Part shown: positions 11,408 through 23,862 of the stretch, piece after piece
How the letters are laid out: each line of letters starts with the position of its first letter
Numbering within the stretch: position 1 is the first letter of the stretch
Assembly: GCA_049889815.1 (NCBI GenBank)
Contig: JBMHCR010000026.1
Span: forward strand, 48,379 to 112,378
From: JBPOFY01 sp049889815
Lineage (GTDB): Bacteria > Verrucomicrobiota > Verrucomicrobiia > Opitutales > Coraliomargaritaceae
DNA length: 64,000 nt
Direction of reading: 5' to 3'
Made by a program: the position numbers and the translations under genes
The notes under the pieces: generated by a model
Seen by the model: only the letters and a program-made list of their open reading frames with translations
Databases searched by the model: none
Told to the model about the DNA's origin: nothing

Positions 11408-12460
11408 GTGCAGGTCCCACAAAAAGATTCCCAACCACACCCGAAATCGGTACCAGCGCCATGCGCTGAATCCGTAAATTGGCGAGAGATTGTAGCTAAA
11501 TATCAGAAACCGTGCCCGAAGAAGAGTTGTTGGCAGATCATAAACTCGATCGGGCCCTACCTACTGTTGTGGACTTCCATGTGCATCACTGTGCAGTATT
11601 CCTTACTTGGTACGCTCCTTCTTGCGGGACTTGCTGGCTTATTTTTGGTACGTATTTTTATTATTTTCCATGACTGTGGGCACGGATCGTTTTTCAAATC
11701 TAAACGTGCCAATAATGTGCTCGGTTTTATCACCGGAATCATGACGTTCACACCATACCGCTATTGGCGCTGGCAACATGCCGTGCACCATGGCACATCT
11801 GGTAATTTGGATCACCGTGGGACTGGCGACATCTGGACGATGACAGTGAAGGAGTATCGAGCGGCTTCACCATGGATGCGCTTCCGTTATGTGGTTTCGC
11901 GCAATCCGATCGTGGTCTTTGTTGTCGCGCCGCTTGGTTTGTTTTGGTTGTACCACCGATTCGCCTTCGATGGGGCCAGCAAGCGGGACCGCAGTTCCGT
12001 TCTATGGACTAATCTGGCCCTACTCGTTTATGTCATCGCGATGGGCTCGTTGATCGGCTTTTGGAATTACTTTTGGATTCAGCTGACTGTTACCTTGGTT
12101 TCGGGCACTGCTGGCGTCTGGTTGTTCTACGTTCAGCATCAGTTCGAAGATACTTACTGGCGTAAGGCCGATGAGTGGGACTACCTCACCTCAGCCATGC
12201 AGGGCAGTAGCTACTATAAGTTGCCCAAGTTATTACAGTGGTTTTCCGGCAATATTGGCTTCCACCACATCCACCATCTCAGTTCACGAATACCTAACTA
12301 TAACTTGGAGGCCTGCCACAATGCAGAACCTTTTTTCCAACAAGTGCCGGAACTGACCTTACGCTCGAGTTTTCGGTCAGTGCATTTGCGTCTCTGGGAT
12401 GAAGAAAGCGGAAAGCTGGTTGGCTACAAACACCTTCGACGAACTAAGCAAGCGGCCTAG
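11408..12460 (+). CDS. Fatty acid desaturase (DesA-type, di-iron)
   Basis: 350 residues. The protein has the three histidine boxes of membrane fatty acid desaturases: HDCGH in the segment FHDCGHGSFFKSKR (~residue 93), HAVHH (~residue 120, WQHAVHHGTSG) and HIHH in GFHHIHHLSSRIPNYNL (~residue 284). Hydrophobic segments flank the boxes. The wording is close to bacterial delta-12/omega-3 type acyl-lipid desaturases, which introduce double bonds into membrane fatty acids using electrons from ferredoxin or cytochrome b5. The start is GTG 11408; a slightly later start is possible because the first ~25 residues are not conserved family sequence. Confidence 0.9.
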   Translation: MQVPQKDSQPHPKSVPAPCAESVNWREIVAKYQKPCPKKSCWQIINSIGPYLLLWTSMCITVQYSLLGTLLLAGLAGLFLVRIFIIFHDCGHGSFFKSKRANNVLGFITGIMTFTPYRYWRWQHAVHHGTSGNLDHRGTGDIWTMTVKEYRAASPWMRFRYVVSRNPIVVFVVAPLGLFWLYHRFAFDGASKRDRSSVLWTNLALLVYVIAMGSLIGFWNYFWIQLTVTLVSGTAGVWLFYVQHQFEDTYWRKADEWDYLTSAMQGSSYYKLPKLLQWFSGNIGFHHIHHLSSRIPNYNLEACHNAEPFFQQVPELTLRSSFRSVHLRLWDEESGKLVGYKHLRRTKQAA

Positions 12461-12845
12461 TACTTTGTGGGCTATCAAATTTAACGTATTGATCGCTCTG
12501 GTGCGTTATGGATGAGCAGACCGCGTGGACCATATCTGGACCTCGACATGGATTCTCTCCACTTTGTGTTCGCGCAGCTAAATTTGCCGCCGTCGCGCCC
12601 TCGGAGTGCGGGTCCCTTATCGCTGGCAACCTATTCTGTGTCATTCCCAGGAGCCGCGTCATGCGGCGCACAATGTCAGCCAAACTGTCTACGTATGTTT
12701 TGGAACTCTTTGATCTGCGGTCTTTTACACCGGTGGATTCATCCTCGGGGGGCAGCACATTTAGGCCGCACGAAACAGTGTTTCGAGCATGAGATGCCGG
12801 TGTTGGCGCCCTATCGGCTATGTGTGAGGAGGTCGAGTTTTGTGA
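12461..12845. other. 385-bp region without a supported gene
   Basis: This lies between the desaturase stop and the convergent secreted-protein gene. Open frames exist on both strands (for example 12512-12883 on the plus strand), but their products are rich in Arg/Cys/Pro and have no recognisable motif, so I treat them as chance. No clear terminator hairpin is seen. Confidence 0.4.
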
Positions 12846-13811
12846 TTACTGATTCCGGATCACGCGGTAAAATCCCTTGGTAGTGGTGATGGGGCTGACA
12901 TTGTAAGTGGTTTCACTCACTCCAGCATCTGCGGGGTATGCGGTGGCGAGGTTGCTCCAACTCGCACTGTTACTGAGGTCGCCGAGGTCGTCGGTGAATT
13001 GGATGTCAAACGTTTCTCCTTCAACGGACGGAAAGGTGAGGGTTGCGGTGGATTCATCGACATCGACCAGGATGCTGTCTACGGCGAACACTTCATCTGT
13101 TCCACCACCGGATCCTCCTGATGTGCCAACGAATCCGAGATTGTCGTAGTAAACTCCCGTGTCTCCATAGTTGTCAGCGGTAGAGCTGAAACCGATTTGA
13201 ACGAGTTCTCCAACCCAGTCAGCGGCGATTTGTAGTTCTACCGAGCCTCCTGTCCAGAGAGTGCCTAGCGCAGTGGTGTCGAATTCGTCATAGCCCAGAG
13301 TCTCGTAGGTGCTATCACTGATTTTAAGGACCTTGATGAACACATTAGCCGTGGAATCACCAGAGATGTTTCCCTGTTTGGCGTCAAAAGAGAAACTGAT
13401 TGTTTCCCCAACATCACCCAGGCTGATCGTTCCGATGTCTTTGTAAACGAGTGCTTCTACGCGGCGATCTGATCCATCAGCGTGGGATTCGTTGTTGTAG
13501 TCATTGTAAATGTTTAGCTGGTTGGAACCTTGATTCTCGCCTCCTTCACCGCTTGCGATACCGGAGAACGCACTGCCTCCGTTTGGGGCGGGGTATTCAC
13601 CGAAATAGCCGTAGACATAAGTTCCATCTGATTCAAAAACGTTTCCACCGACGAACCAACCTGCCGCGGAGAAATCATTGGGGAAGATTCCTTCCTGTCC
13701 GGCGGTCATGGCTTCAAAGTCTTCGGTAAATGAGACGAGTTGTCCAGAGACCGAGGACGAGAGGGAGGCGACGAGTACAGAGACAACGAGGAAGGGCTTG
13801 CTTGTTTTCAT
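12846..13811 (-). CDS. Secreted protein with lectin-like beta-sandwich and C-terminal anchor-like domain
   Basis: 321 residues with a cleavable signal peptide (MKTSKPFLVVSVLVASLSSSVSGQ). The mature part is acidic and rich in Gly/Ser/Asp/Tyr, with features of a concanavalin-like jelly roll (FSFDAKQGNISGDSTANVFIKVL, VQIGFSSTADNYGDTGVYYDNLGF). A GTSGGSGGG linker follows, and then a ~75-residue module ending GFYRVIRNQ. That module type recurs at the C-termini of many secreted Verrucomicrobia proteins. Location outside the cytoplasm is well supported. Glycan binding is inferred only from fold appearance. Confidence 0.72.
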   Translation of the reverse strand: MKTSKPFLVVSVLVASLSSSVSGQLVSFTEDFEAMTAGQEGIFPNDFSAAGWFVGGNVFESDGTYVYGYFGEYPAPNGGSAFSGIASGEGGENQGSNQLNIYNDYNNESHADGSDRRVEALVYKDIGTISLGDVGETISFSFDAKQGNISGDSTANVFIKVLKISDSTYETLGYDEFDTTALGTLWTGGSVELQIAADWVGELVQIGFSSTADNYGDTGVYYDNLGFVGTSGGSGGGTDEVFAVDSILVDVDESTATLTFPSVEGETFDIQFTDDLGDLSNSASWSNLATAYPADAGVSETTYNVSPITTTKGFYRVIRNQ

Positions 13812-13934
13812 AGAGGTAGCAGTGGCTAGGGTCGGGGTTTGAGTAAGAGTTTATTGAAATGTTACAGAAAAGGGGGGTTTTTTCGTCGGTCAAACGGAAA
13901 ATATAAGGATTCCTCTGTTTAGATGGTATGTCGA

Positions 13935-14066
13935 TTATTCCTCGACGACAGGAATCGCTTTAAATGGCCGAATTCGCTCGCGCATTTTGAACTCAGCTCG
14001 TGAAAAACCTTTATCCATCCCACCAGCTCCGGAAAATAGGCTAATTGCTTTTTTTGTTTTAGACAT
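13935..14066 (-). pseudogene. Remnant of a DNA (cytosine-5) methyltransferase, motif I only
   Basis: A 43-residue frame beginning MSKTKKAISLFSGAGGMDKGF. This is the classic N-terminus of C5 cytosine methyltransferases, with the FSGAGG S-adenosylmethionine-binding motif I intact. After SRAEFK the frame passes into an unrelated tail (MRERIRPFKAIPVVEE) and stops. Motif IV (PCQ), motif VI (ENV) and the target-recognition domain are absent. An upstream in-frame extension to 14147 overlaps the end of purL and is not family-like. The most likely history is deletion of a Dcm-type or restriction-modification gene. Confidence 0.65.
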
Positions 14067-14104
14067 GAGGATGGAATTTACAAAAGTTCGCGATATGAGC
14101 TCAA

Positions 14105-18151
<4,047 letters not shown>

Positions 18152-18152
18152 G

Positions 18153-18225
18153 TGTTGAACGTTGGAAAGGAACGAAGATGAACATCGAACATCGAACGTC
18201 CAACATTGAAATCCTGAATTGGTGA
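18153..18225. repeat. Degenerate GAACATYGAAC-type repeat tract
   Basis: A run of imperfect 7-11 bp units (GAACGTTGGAA, GAACATCGAACATCGAAC, GTCCAACATTGAA) directly upstream of the purL start. A related tract lies at 25450-25551. Units of this kind are widespread in environmental bacterial genomes, but I know of no assigned function. Confidence 0.65.
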
Positions 18226-18233
18226 TTTTTTGC

Positions 18234-18459
18234 CCCAGCCTTAACCCTAATCTTAGTCATAATCGCAATCCTCTGGAGAGTTTGGAACCGCAGATTAATA
18301 CTGATTAACGCTGATTTTTAGACCGCTTAAATACGCTTAAAATCTGTTGGAGTGTGGATGAGGGTAGATTGAGCGTTCATAAGTGGTTTCCGACAGCGTC
18401 GGCTTTCATGCCGATCTGGGGGATTAGGATTGTGACTAAGATTAGGATTCAGCCTTTGT
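18234..18459. repeat. Intergenic repeats: CTAATCTTAG-type inverted pair and GATTAA-type tract
   Basis: This covers most of the 358-bp gap between purL and the phosphodiesterase gene. TAACCCTAATCTTAGTCATA near 18240-18260 and its inverted partner TGACTAAGATTAGGATT near 18431-18450 form a separated inverted pair. Between them, at 18284-18340, is a tract of GCAGATTAATACTGATTAACGC-like units (about 10-11 nt period). No ORF or RNA gene is recognised, and promoters for both divergent genes should lie here. Confidence 0.6.
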
Positions 18460-18509
18460 TTGGGGGATTTTGGGATCGAATTTTGCTGAGCATGGGCTAA
18501 GGTTTTTGC

Positions 18510-19262
18510 ATGAAAGTTCGTCCTAGAGTGATCGCGCATCGGGGCGCATCGGGGGAGGCGCCGGAGAATACTTTGGCCGCGGTGAAGCAGGCTTGGGTAG
18601 AGGGGGCGGATGGTCTGGAATGTGACGTGCGGCTGACTTCGGATTGTCAAGTGGTGTGTATCCACGATGAAGACACGGAACGAGTCGGAGATCGGAAGCT
18701 GGTGGTTGAGGCACATACTTACGAGGGGTTGGAGCAGGTGGATGTTGGCGCGAAGAAACGCGAATTTTACAGTGGCGAGCGGATCCCGCTTTTGAGCGAA
18801 TGGCTGAAGGATATTCCGGCAGGTAAGGAGCTCCTGATCGAACTGAAGACCGGTGAAGCAATTTTGACGCCTTTGTTTGATGTGATCGATGCGGCACAAG
18901 TGGAGTTGCAGCAGATCGTGATCATCGTGTTTGATATCGAAATGGTGAAGGCGCTCAAGGCACGCCGTTCGGAGCTGCAGGTGTATTGGTTGATCGATGC
19001 GCGCTCGAATTGGCTGGGGCGTTCGAAGCTGAAACTGAAGGACGTGATTCAAACTGCCTTATTGCATCGCGCGGAAGGGTTGGGCTTGCGGTGTCATTCC
19101 GGAATCAATCGCGAGATGGTGCGCACGATCAAGGCGGCCGGATTGGAGCTGAATATCTGGACGGTGGACGACCCGAGTGATGCGCGGCGTTATGCATCGT
19201 TTGGTGTGACCTCGATTTCGAGTAATTTTCCGGGAAAGATTTTGGAGGCAATTAGTTTGTAG
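18510..19262 (+). CDS. Glycerophosphodiester phosphodiesterase
   Basis: A 250-residue TIM-barrel GDPD enzyme hydrolysing glycerophosphodiesters to sn-glycerol-3-phosphate and an alcohol. The catalytic N-terminal motif is VIAHRGASGEAPENTLAAVKQA (His and Arg at residues ~9-10), followed by GADGLECDVRLTSD (metal-binding Glu-x-Asp) and VCIHDED. The C-terminal part has the typical GLELNIWTVDDPSDARRYASFGVTSISSNFPG. There is no signal peptide, so it is cytoplasmic, like UgpQ. It is followed by a 7-nt tandem-repeat tract and then an unrelated oxidoreductase on the same strand. Confidence 0.92.
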   Translation: MKVRPRVIAHRGASGEAPENTLAAVKQAWVEGADGLECDVRLTSDCQVVCIHDEDTERVGDRKLVVEAHTYEGLEQVDVGAKKREFYSGERIPLLSEWLKDIPAGKELLIELKTGEAILTPLFDVIDAAQVELQQIVIIVFDIEMVKALKARRSELQVYWLIDARSNWLGRSKLKLKDVIQTALLHRAEGLGLRCHSGINREMVRTIKAAGLELNIWTVDDPSDARRYASFGVTSISSNFPGKILEAISL

Positions 19263-19320
19263 TGGGTAGTGGGTAGTGGCTAGTGGATAGTGGGTAGTGG
19301 ATAGTGGGTAGTTGGTAGTT
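19259..19320. repeat. TAGTGGG/TAGTGGA 7-nt tandem repeat
   Basis: About eight near-perfect 7-nt units (TAGTGGG, TAGTGGC, TAGTGGA, TAGTTGG) begin at the stop codon of the phosphodiesterase gene and run to just before the start of the oxidoreductase. A related sequence forms a hairpin at 21853-21915. Confidence 0.85.
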
Positions 19321-19354
19321 GTCTGCTTGGATTTTGGCTTTTACGGATGTAGTG

Positions 19355-20389
19355 ATGAATGAGCCGAAATCAGTTCGTTGGGGGATACTTGCCTGTGGAT
19401 CGATTGCGAATGCGTTTGCTGCTGCGGTGAATGAGACCGAAAGCAGTGTGCTGCATGCGGTGGCTGCGCGGGATGTGGATAAGGCGCAGACCTTTGCGCA
19501 GAAGCATGGTGCAACGCGGGCGTATGGTAGCTACGAGGCGATGCTGGCCGACTCGGAAGTCGATGCGGTCTATATCGCGACGCTGCATCCATTTCACTTG
19601 GAGTGGATCGTGCATAGCTTGGGGGCGGATAAGCATGTGCTGTGTGAAAAGCCGCTGACAATGAATCTGCGCGAGGCGAAGCAGGCGCAGAAAGTTGCGA
19701 CAGATAAACGCCGTTTGTTGCGTGAGGCATTTATGTATCGGCATCACCCGCAGACACAGAAAGTGGTGGAGCTGGTGGAGTCCGGCGTGATCGGCAAGGT
19801 GCGTTTGATCGAGGCTCAGTTTTCGTTTAATAGTGGCGAGAATCCAGAATCGCGTTTACAGGCTCGCGAGCTCGGTGGAGGTGGTATCTTGGATGTGGGT
19901 TGCTACACGATGTCCTTTGCGCGATTGATTGCTGGGCGTGCGAATGATCGCTTGTTTGCCGAGCCTTTGGAGTTGAAGGCGGTAGGGCACATCGATCCGC
20001 AGACACGCACGGATATGTGGACGACTGCGAGTGTGCGCTTTGAGGGCGATGCGCTAGCGAAGCTCACATGCGGCGTGCGTCTGAACATGAACAACACAGC
20101 GACGATTTATGGAGAGAAGGGTCAGATCGAGGTGGAGTCGCCCTGGTTTGCGAAGGGCACGGTGACTGTGCGCATTGATGGTGAGGAGGAGTCGACCGTG
20201 ATCGAGGCAGATACTTCAAAGCATTTGTATGCTCACGAGATCGATGCCTTTGCCAGTGAGCTGCATGGGCGACCAATTGATCCGAAAGCGGTTGGTATGC
20301 GTTTCGATGATACGCTGGGTAATATGAAGGCGCTGGATTGGTGGCGTGCCGAGATCAGTCTGGGCTATGAAGCAGACCGGCTGGGTTGA
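19355..20389 (+). CDS. Gfo/Idh/MocA family NAD(P)-dependent oxidoreductase
   Basis: About 344 residues. The N-terminal Rossmann domain is VRWGILACGSIANAFAAAVNE, followed by VYIATLHPFHLEWIVHSLGADKHVLCEKPLTMN. The CEKP motif carries the conserved Lys of the active site. The C-terminal substrate domain includes GGGGILDVGCYTMSFARLIAG, typical of the xylose/trans-1,2-dihydrobenzenediol dehydrogenase-like branch. The substrate is unknown, probably a sugar or sugar derivative. ATG 19355 (MNEPKSVRWG) is preferred over a TTG at 19319, which lies in the repeat tract and would add unconserved residues. Confidence 0.85.
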   Translation: MNEPKSVRWGILACGSIANAFAAAVNETESSVLHAVAARDVDKAQTFAQKHGATRAYGSYEAMLADSEVDAVYIATLHPFHLEWIVHSLGADKHVLCEKPLTMNLREAKQAQKVATDKRRLLREAFMYRHHPQTQKVVELVESGVIGKVRLIEAQFSFNSGENPESRLQARELGGGGILDVGCYTMSFARLIAGRANDRLFAEPLELKAVGHIDPQTRTDMWTTASVRFEGDALAKLTCGVRLNMNNTATIYGEKGQIEVESPWFAKGTVTVRIDGEEESTVIEADTSKHLYAHEIDAFASELHGRPIDPKAVGMRFDDTLGNMKALDWWRAEISLGYEADRLG

Positions 20390-20754
20390 GGTTGGAATAG
20401 GTTCACGCAAAGCCGTAAAGGCGCGAAGACTTGGTGTGTTGCTCGTGCGTGGTTGTTTTGAGCCACTGATGAACACGGGTGGACGCTAATGCTCATGCTC
20501 GGTTTAAATTTACCGCAGAGGACGCTGAGAACGCGGAGTAGATTTCACAAATATGGAGCGTGGAGCTTTCGGGTTATCTTTGTGTTCTTTCAAAATCATT
20601 GAGAGTATTAGTTTAGGCTCTGTGTCCTCAGCGGTCTCGAGCGACCTGTCCTGCGAAGCTAGGAGAGCGAAGCAGGGAGCGAGTGGTTCAATTATAATGA
20701 CGAGACTTAGTTTTCATTGTCCTTGCGGAAGGTTTAGGAAGTTTGTAGCGTGGG
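20390..20754. repeat. 365-bp intergenic region filled with four kinds of short repeats
   Basis: Four recognisable units occur in order: TTCACGCAAAGCCGTAAAGG (20402-20432); CTGATGAACACGGGTGGACG (20466-20490); CCGCAGAGGACGCTGAGAAC plus GCGGAG (20513-20539); and CCTGCGAAGCTAGGAGAGCG plus AAGCAGG (20648-20674), which has CCTGC/GCAGG ends. The third recurs in changed form at 23703-23733. No gene is supported. Each of the first three has an internal period of about 9-12 nt. Confidence 0.7.
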
Positions 20755-20757
20755 GTG

Positions 20758-21543
20758 ATGCCGAAGCTTTTATTTTTAGGTGATATTGTTGGACGACCGG
20801 GACGTAATTTCGTGACGGAGCGCCTTGCTTCTTTGCGGGATGAGCTTGGGGTGGATATTGTGGTCGCTAATGGTGAGAATGCAGCAGGTGGTGCGGGGAT
20901 TACTAAGCAGATCACTGAAGAACTGACCAGTGCGGGCGTGGATGCGATTACGCTTGGGGACCACACTTGGGATCAAAAGAATTTTGAAAATGAAATCGGT
21001 GAACTGGAGACGACCTGCCGCCCGGCGAATTTGCCTGAGATCAATCCCGGGCGTACGCACCTCGTGATTGAGAAGGATGGATTTCGTTTGGGGATTTTTA
21101 CAGTGCTGGGGCGCAATTATTTAACCATGAAATCCAGCTGCCCATTTGCGATGGCGGATGCGAAGCTGGAGGAACTCAAGGAGCAGTGCGATGCGGTTTT
21201 TGTAGAAGTGCACATGGAAGCGACTTCTGAGAAGATTGCGATGGGCTGGCATTTAGACGGCCGCGCTGCAGCGGTGGTAGGCACGCATACGCACGTGCCG
21301 ACGGCGGATGGACGTGTGCTGCCGAAGGGCACCGCTTATTTGAGCGACGCGGGCATGTGCGGACCTTATGCGTCGGTGCTGGGACGCGCTGTGGAACCGG
21401 TGATTGAAACCTTTTTAGACGGCATGAAGCGCCGCTTCCCCGTTGCCGAAGACGATGTGCGGCTCGCGGGTTGTTTGGTCGAGATCGACGCTACGACCGG
21501 CTTGGCAAGGTCGTTTGAGCGGATCGAAGTTTGTAAAGGGTAG
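20758..21543 (+). CDS. YmdB-type metallophosphoesterase (TIGR00282 family)
   Basis: About 261 residues. The motifs are those of the YmdB/TIGR00282 calcineurin-like phosphoesterases: LLFLGDIVGRPGRNFV, VANGENAAGGAGIT, ITLGDHTWDQKNF, VEVHMEATSEKIAMGWHLDGRAAAVVGTHTHVPTADGRVLPKGTAYLSDAGMCGP. Asp, Glu, Asn and His of these motifs hold the two metals. Bacillus YmdB hydrolyses 2',3'-cyclic nucleotides and affects biofilm and sporulation decisions. In many genomes it sits beside rny or recA, but not here. ATG 20758 or the preceding GTG 20755 could be the start. Confidence 0.92.
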   Translation: MPKLLFLGDIVGRPGRNFVTERLASLRDELGVDIVVANGENAAGGAGITKQITEELTSAGVDAITLGDHTWDQKNFENEIGELETTCRPANLPEINPGRTHLVIEKDGFRLGIFTVLGRNYLTMKSSCPFAMADAKLEELKEQCDAVFVEVHMEATSEKIAMGWHLDGRAAAVVGTHTHVPTADGRVLPKGTAYLSDAGMCGPYASVLGRAVEPVIETFLDGMKRRFPVAEDDVRLAGCLVEIDATTGLARSFERIEVCKG

Positions 21544-21545
21544 GG

Positions 21546-21806
21546 CTACGCCTTAATCCTTACGTCGGCGTCACCTTTAGGTTGGCAGCAGCACAGGAGG
21601 GCGTGACCTTCGTTGGGTTCGCCGGTGTGGCCTATTGGGTACTCTACTTCGCCTGAAGTGATTTGCTGCTGGCATGCCGTGCAGTTGCCCATGCGGCAGC
21701 CGTAGTCGAGATCGAGGTTGTTGGCCTCAGCGAGCTCGAGAATGCTTTCGTCGTCGCCAGTCCATTCGAAGGAGACGCCGGAGGTTTCGAAAATAATTTT
21801 ACCCAT
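21546..21806 (-). CDS. [2Fe-2S] ferredoxin, plant type
   Basis: An 86-residue single-domain ferredoxin with the plant-type cluster motif: Cys37, Cys42 and Cys45 (CRMGNCTAC) and a fourth ligand among Cys72-74 (LLCCCQP). The wording resembles the ferredoxin domains of phenol hydroxylase-type reductases. It probably transfers electrons in the cytoplasm, for example to a desaturase or other oxygenase, but no partner gene is adjacent. It is convergent with the phosphoesterase gene (2-nt gap). Confidence 0.92.
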   Translation of the reverse strand: MGKIIFETSGVSFEWTGDDESILELAEANNLDLDYGCRMGNCTACQQQITSGEVEYPIGHTGEPNEGHALLCCCQPKGDADVRIKA

Positions 21807-21852
21807 GATGGAGAAGCAATGAGGGATCGTTGGGAATGCAAACTTTTATGGT

Positions 21853-21915
21853 AGTTGATAGTGGGTAGTGGGTCGGATTTTGTTGCTATCCACTATCCAC
21901 TACTGACTATCAACT
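21853..21915. repeat. Imperfect hairpin built from TAGTGGG-type repeats
   Basis: AGTTGATAGT at 21853-21862 and ACTATCAACT at 21906-21915 are perfect 10-bp complementary arms. The sequence between them (GGGTAGTGGG and CTATCCACTATCCACTAC) continues the pairing imperfectly. The hairpin ends 6 nt before the small gene starting at 21921, so it could occlude its ribosome-binding site. Confidence 0.75.
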
Positions 21916-21920
21916 CCTAC

Positions 21921-22151
21921 ATGTCCAAAATACGCCAGATTGATTATACCACCCCGCGTACGCTGGTTTCTTACAGTGGTAAGCGGACGGTGCGGATGAC
22001 GGGGGAGGAGACGCGCTATAAATTTTCGGGTATTTTAGTCGATGGGCAGGAGGATGAATTCGCGAAAATCGGCGAGGAGCGCAAGGATTGGCAGAAAAGT
22101 GCCTTTCCGTTGCCCTGGACGGATTCGCCCGATGTCGTTCGTCCTGAGTAA
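21921..22151 (+). CDS. Hypothetical 76-residue protein
   Basis: MSKIRQIDYTTPRTLVSYSG followed by KRTVRMTGEETRYKFSGILVDGQEDEFAKIGEERKDWQ and a Pro/Asp-rich tail. I recognise no family. The beta-rich, balanced composition favours a real protein. ATG 21921 directly follows the hairpin of the preceding repeat. Longer in-frame starts from 21855 would translate the repeat itself and are unlikely. It lies about 100 nt upstream of rpsP on the same strand. Confidence 0.5.
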   Translation: MSKIRQIDYTTPRTLVSYSGKRTVRMTGEETRYKFSGILVDGQEDEFAKIGEERKDWQKSAFPLPWTDSPDVVRPE

Positions 22152-22254
22152 GATTTATGCGTCTCCGCGCTTGACAGGCGAGGCGAGAACTCCTTTTTTC
22201 ATCTGCTTTTCTCAAATTCTGACCCTTGTCGGCACTTTTTTACACTTTTCTATT

Positions 22255-22524
22255 ATGGCACTTAAAATTCGTCTCCAACGTCATGGCGCAAGCCACCGTC
22301 CATTCTACCGCATGGTTGTCACCGAAGCATTGGCTCGCCGTGACGGTCGTTTCGTGGAAGTTCTTGGCACTTATGAGCCTCAAGCAAAGCGCGCTGAGGA
22401 CGAAGTTAAGCTTAAGTTGGACCGTATCGATTACTGGAAGTCTGTAGGCGCAAAGCCAACCGACACAGCAGCAAGCCTCATCCGCAAGGCTCGCCGCGAA
22501 GCTCCAGCAGAAGCTGAAGCCTAA
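22255..22524 (+). CDS. rpsP: 30S ribosomal protein S16
   Basis: 89 residues: MALKIRLQRHGASHRPFYRMVV, RRDGRFVEVLGTYEP and LDRIDYWKSVGAKPTDTAASLIRKA are diagnostic of S16, which binds 16S rRNA early in 30S assembly. ATG 22255 is the family start. The open frame extends ~70 codons upstream, but that part is not S16 sequence. The C-terminus carries a short APAEAEA tail. It begins the rpsP-trmD-rplS cluster, in which rimM (usual between rpsP and trmD) is missing. Confidence 0.97.
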   Translation: MALKIRLQRHGASHRPFYRMVVTEALARRDGRFVEVLGTYEPQAKRAEDEVKLKLDRIDYWKSVGAKPTDTAASLIRKARREAPAEAEA

Positions 22525-22577
22525 GTCGCAGCAAACGGCAGCCGAGTGCCGTGACCAGACCTCGAACCACTGCAAGT

Positions 22578-23266
<689 letters not shown>

Positions 23267-23270
<4 letters not shown>

Positions 23271-23638
23271 GCCAAGCAATCCTAGAAGAAATCACACAAG
23301 ATCAACTCACAGACGACCGCACAGACTTTAAAGTCGGTGATGGTGTTCGCGTGCACCTGAAAGTTAAGGAAGGTGATAAAACACGTATACAGATTTTTGC
23401 GGGTATTGTTATCGCTCGTAAGGGTGGTGGCGTCGCTGAGACATTCACAGTGCGTCGTATCGCATCCGGTGTTGGTGTTGAAAAGGTATTCCCTGTTCAC
23501 AGCCCAACAATCGAGAAGATTGAGATCGACCGTGAGTCTGTGACCATGCGCGCTCGTATGTACTACATGCGCGACCGTATCGGTAAGGCTGCTAACCAAG
23601 TGAAGGAAAAGCGCCTCGTGGAAGCGAAGAACCGCTAA
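23267..23638 (+). CDS. rplS: 50S ribosomal protein L19
   Basis: 123 residues with the L19 signature FKVGDGVRVHLKVKEGDKTRIQIFAGIVIARKGGGVAETFTVRRIASGVGVEKVFPVHSPTIEKIE. L19 lies at the 30S-50S interface. ATG 23267 overlaps the trmD stop and gives the family N-terminus MSQAILEEITQDQL. A strong terminator follows 22 nt after the stop, closing the operon. Confidence 0.97.
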
Positions 23639-23660
23639 GCGATTTCCAACTTTTAGAGAA

Positions 23661-23686
23661 GACCGTCCGTAAGGGCGGTCTTTTTT
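23661..23686 (+). terminator. Rho-independent terminator after rplS
   Basis: GACCGTCC, loop GTAA with flanking bases, then GGGCGGTC followed by six T. The 8-bp GC-rich stem and T run are typical of an intrinsic terminator. Confidence 0.92.
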
Positions 23687-23702
23687 GTGGTTGGGTTGGA
23701 AG

Positions 23703-23733
23703 GTTAAGCGTAGAGGGCGCTGAGAATGCGGAG
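23703..23733. repeat. GCGTAGAGGGCGCTGAGAA-type intergenic repeat
   Basis: AAGCGTAGAGGGCGCTGAGA and then ATGCGGAGTA match the unit at 20513-20539 (CGCAGAGGACGCTGAGAACGCGGAGTA) with several substitutions. It lies between the rplS terminator and dinB. Confidence 0.65.
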
Positions 23734-23862
23734 TATAGGTAGCTATTCGTTTCGACTAATGTAAGGAACGTTTGTAAATTAGAATCTGACTAAATGGCGC
23801 TACCTTTGGGGATTAAACTTCGACGAGCTTAGTTCAGTCGGGTAAAATTAGGAGTAAGATCC

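Noticed and set aside
12512..12883. 123-residue plus-strand open frame between the desaturase and the secreted protein
   Set aside because: Rich in Cys, Arg and Pro, overlaps the convergent gene, no recognisable motif; most likely a chance frame.
22042..22254. N-terminal extension of S16
   Set aside because: The 71 extra codons do not belong to the S16 family; ATG 22255 is the family start.
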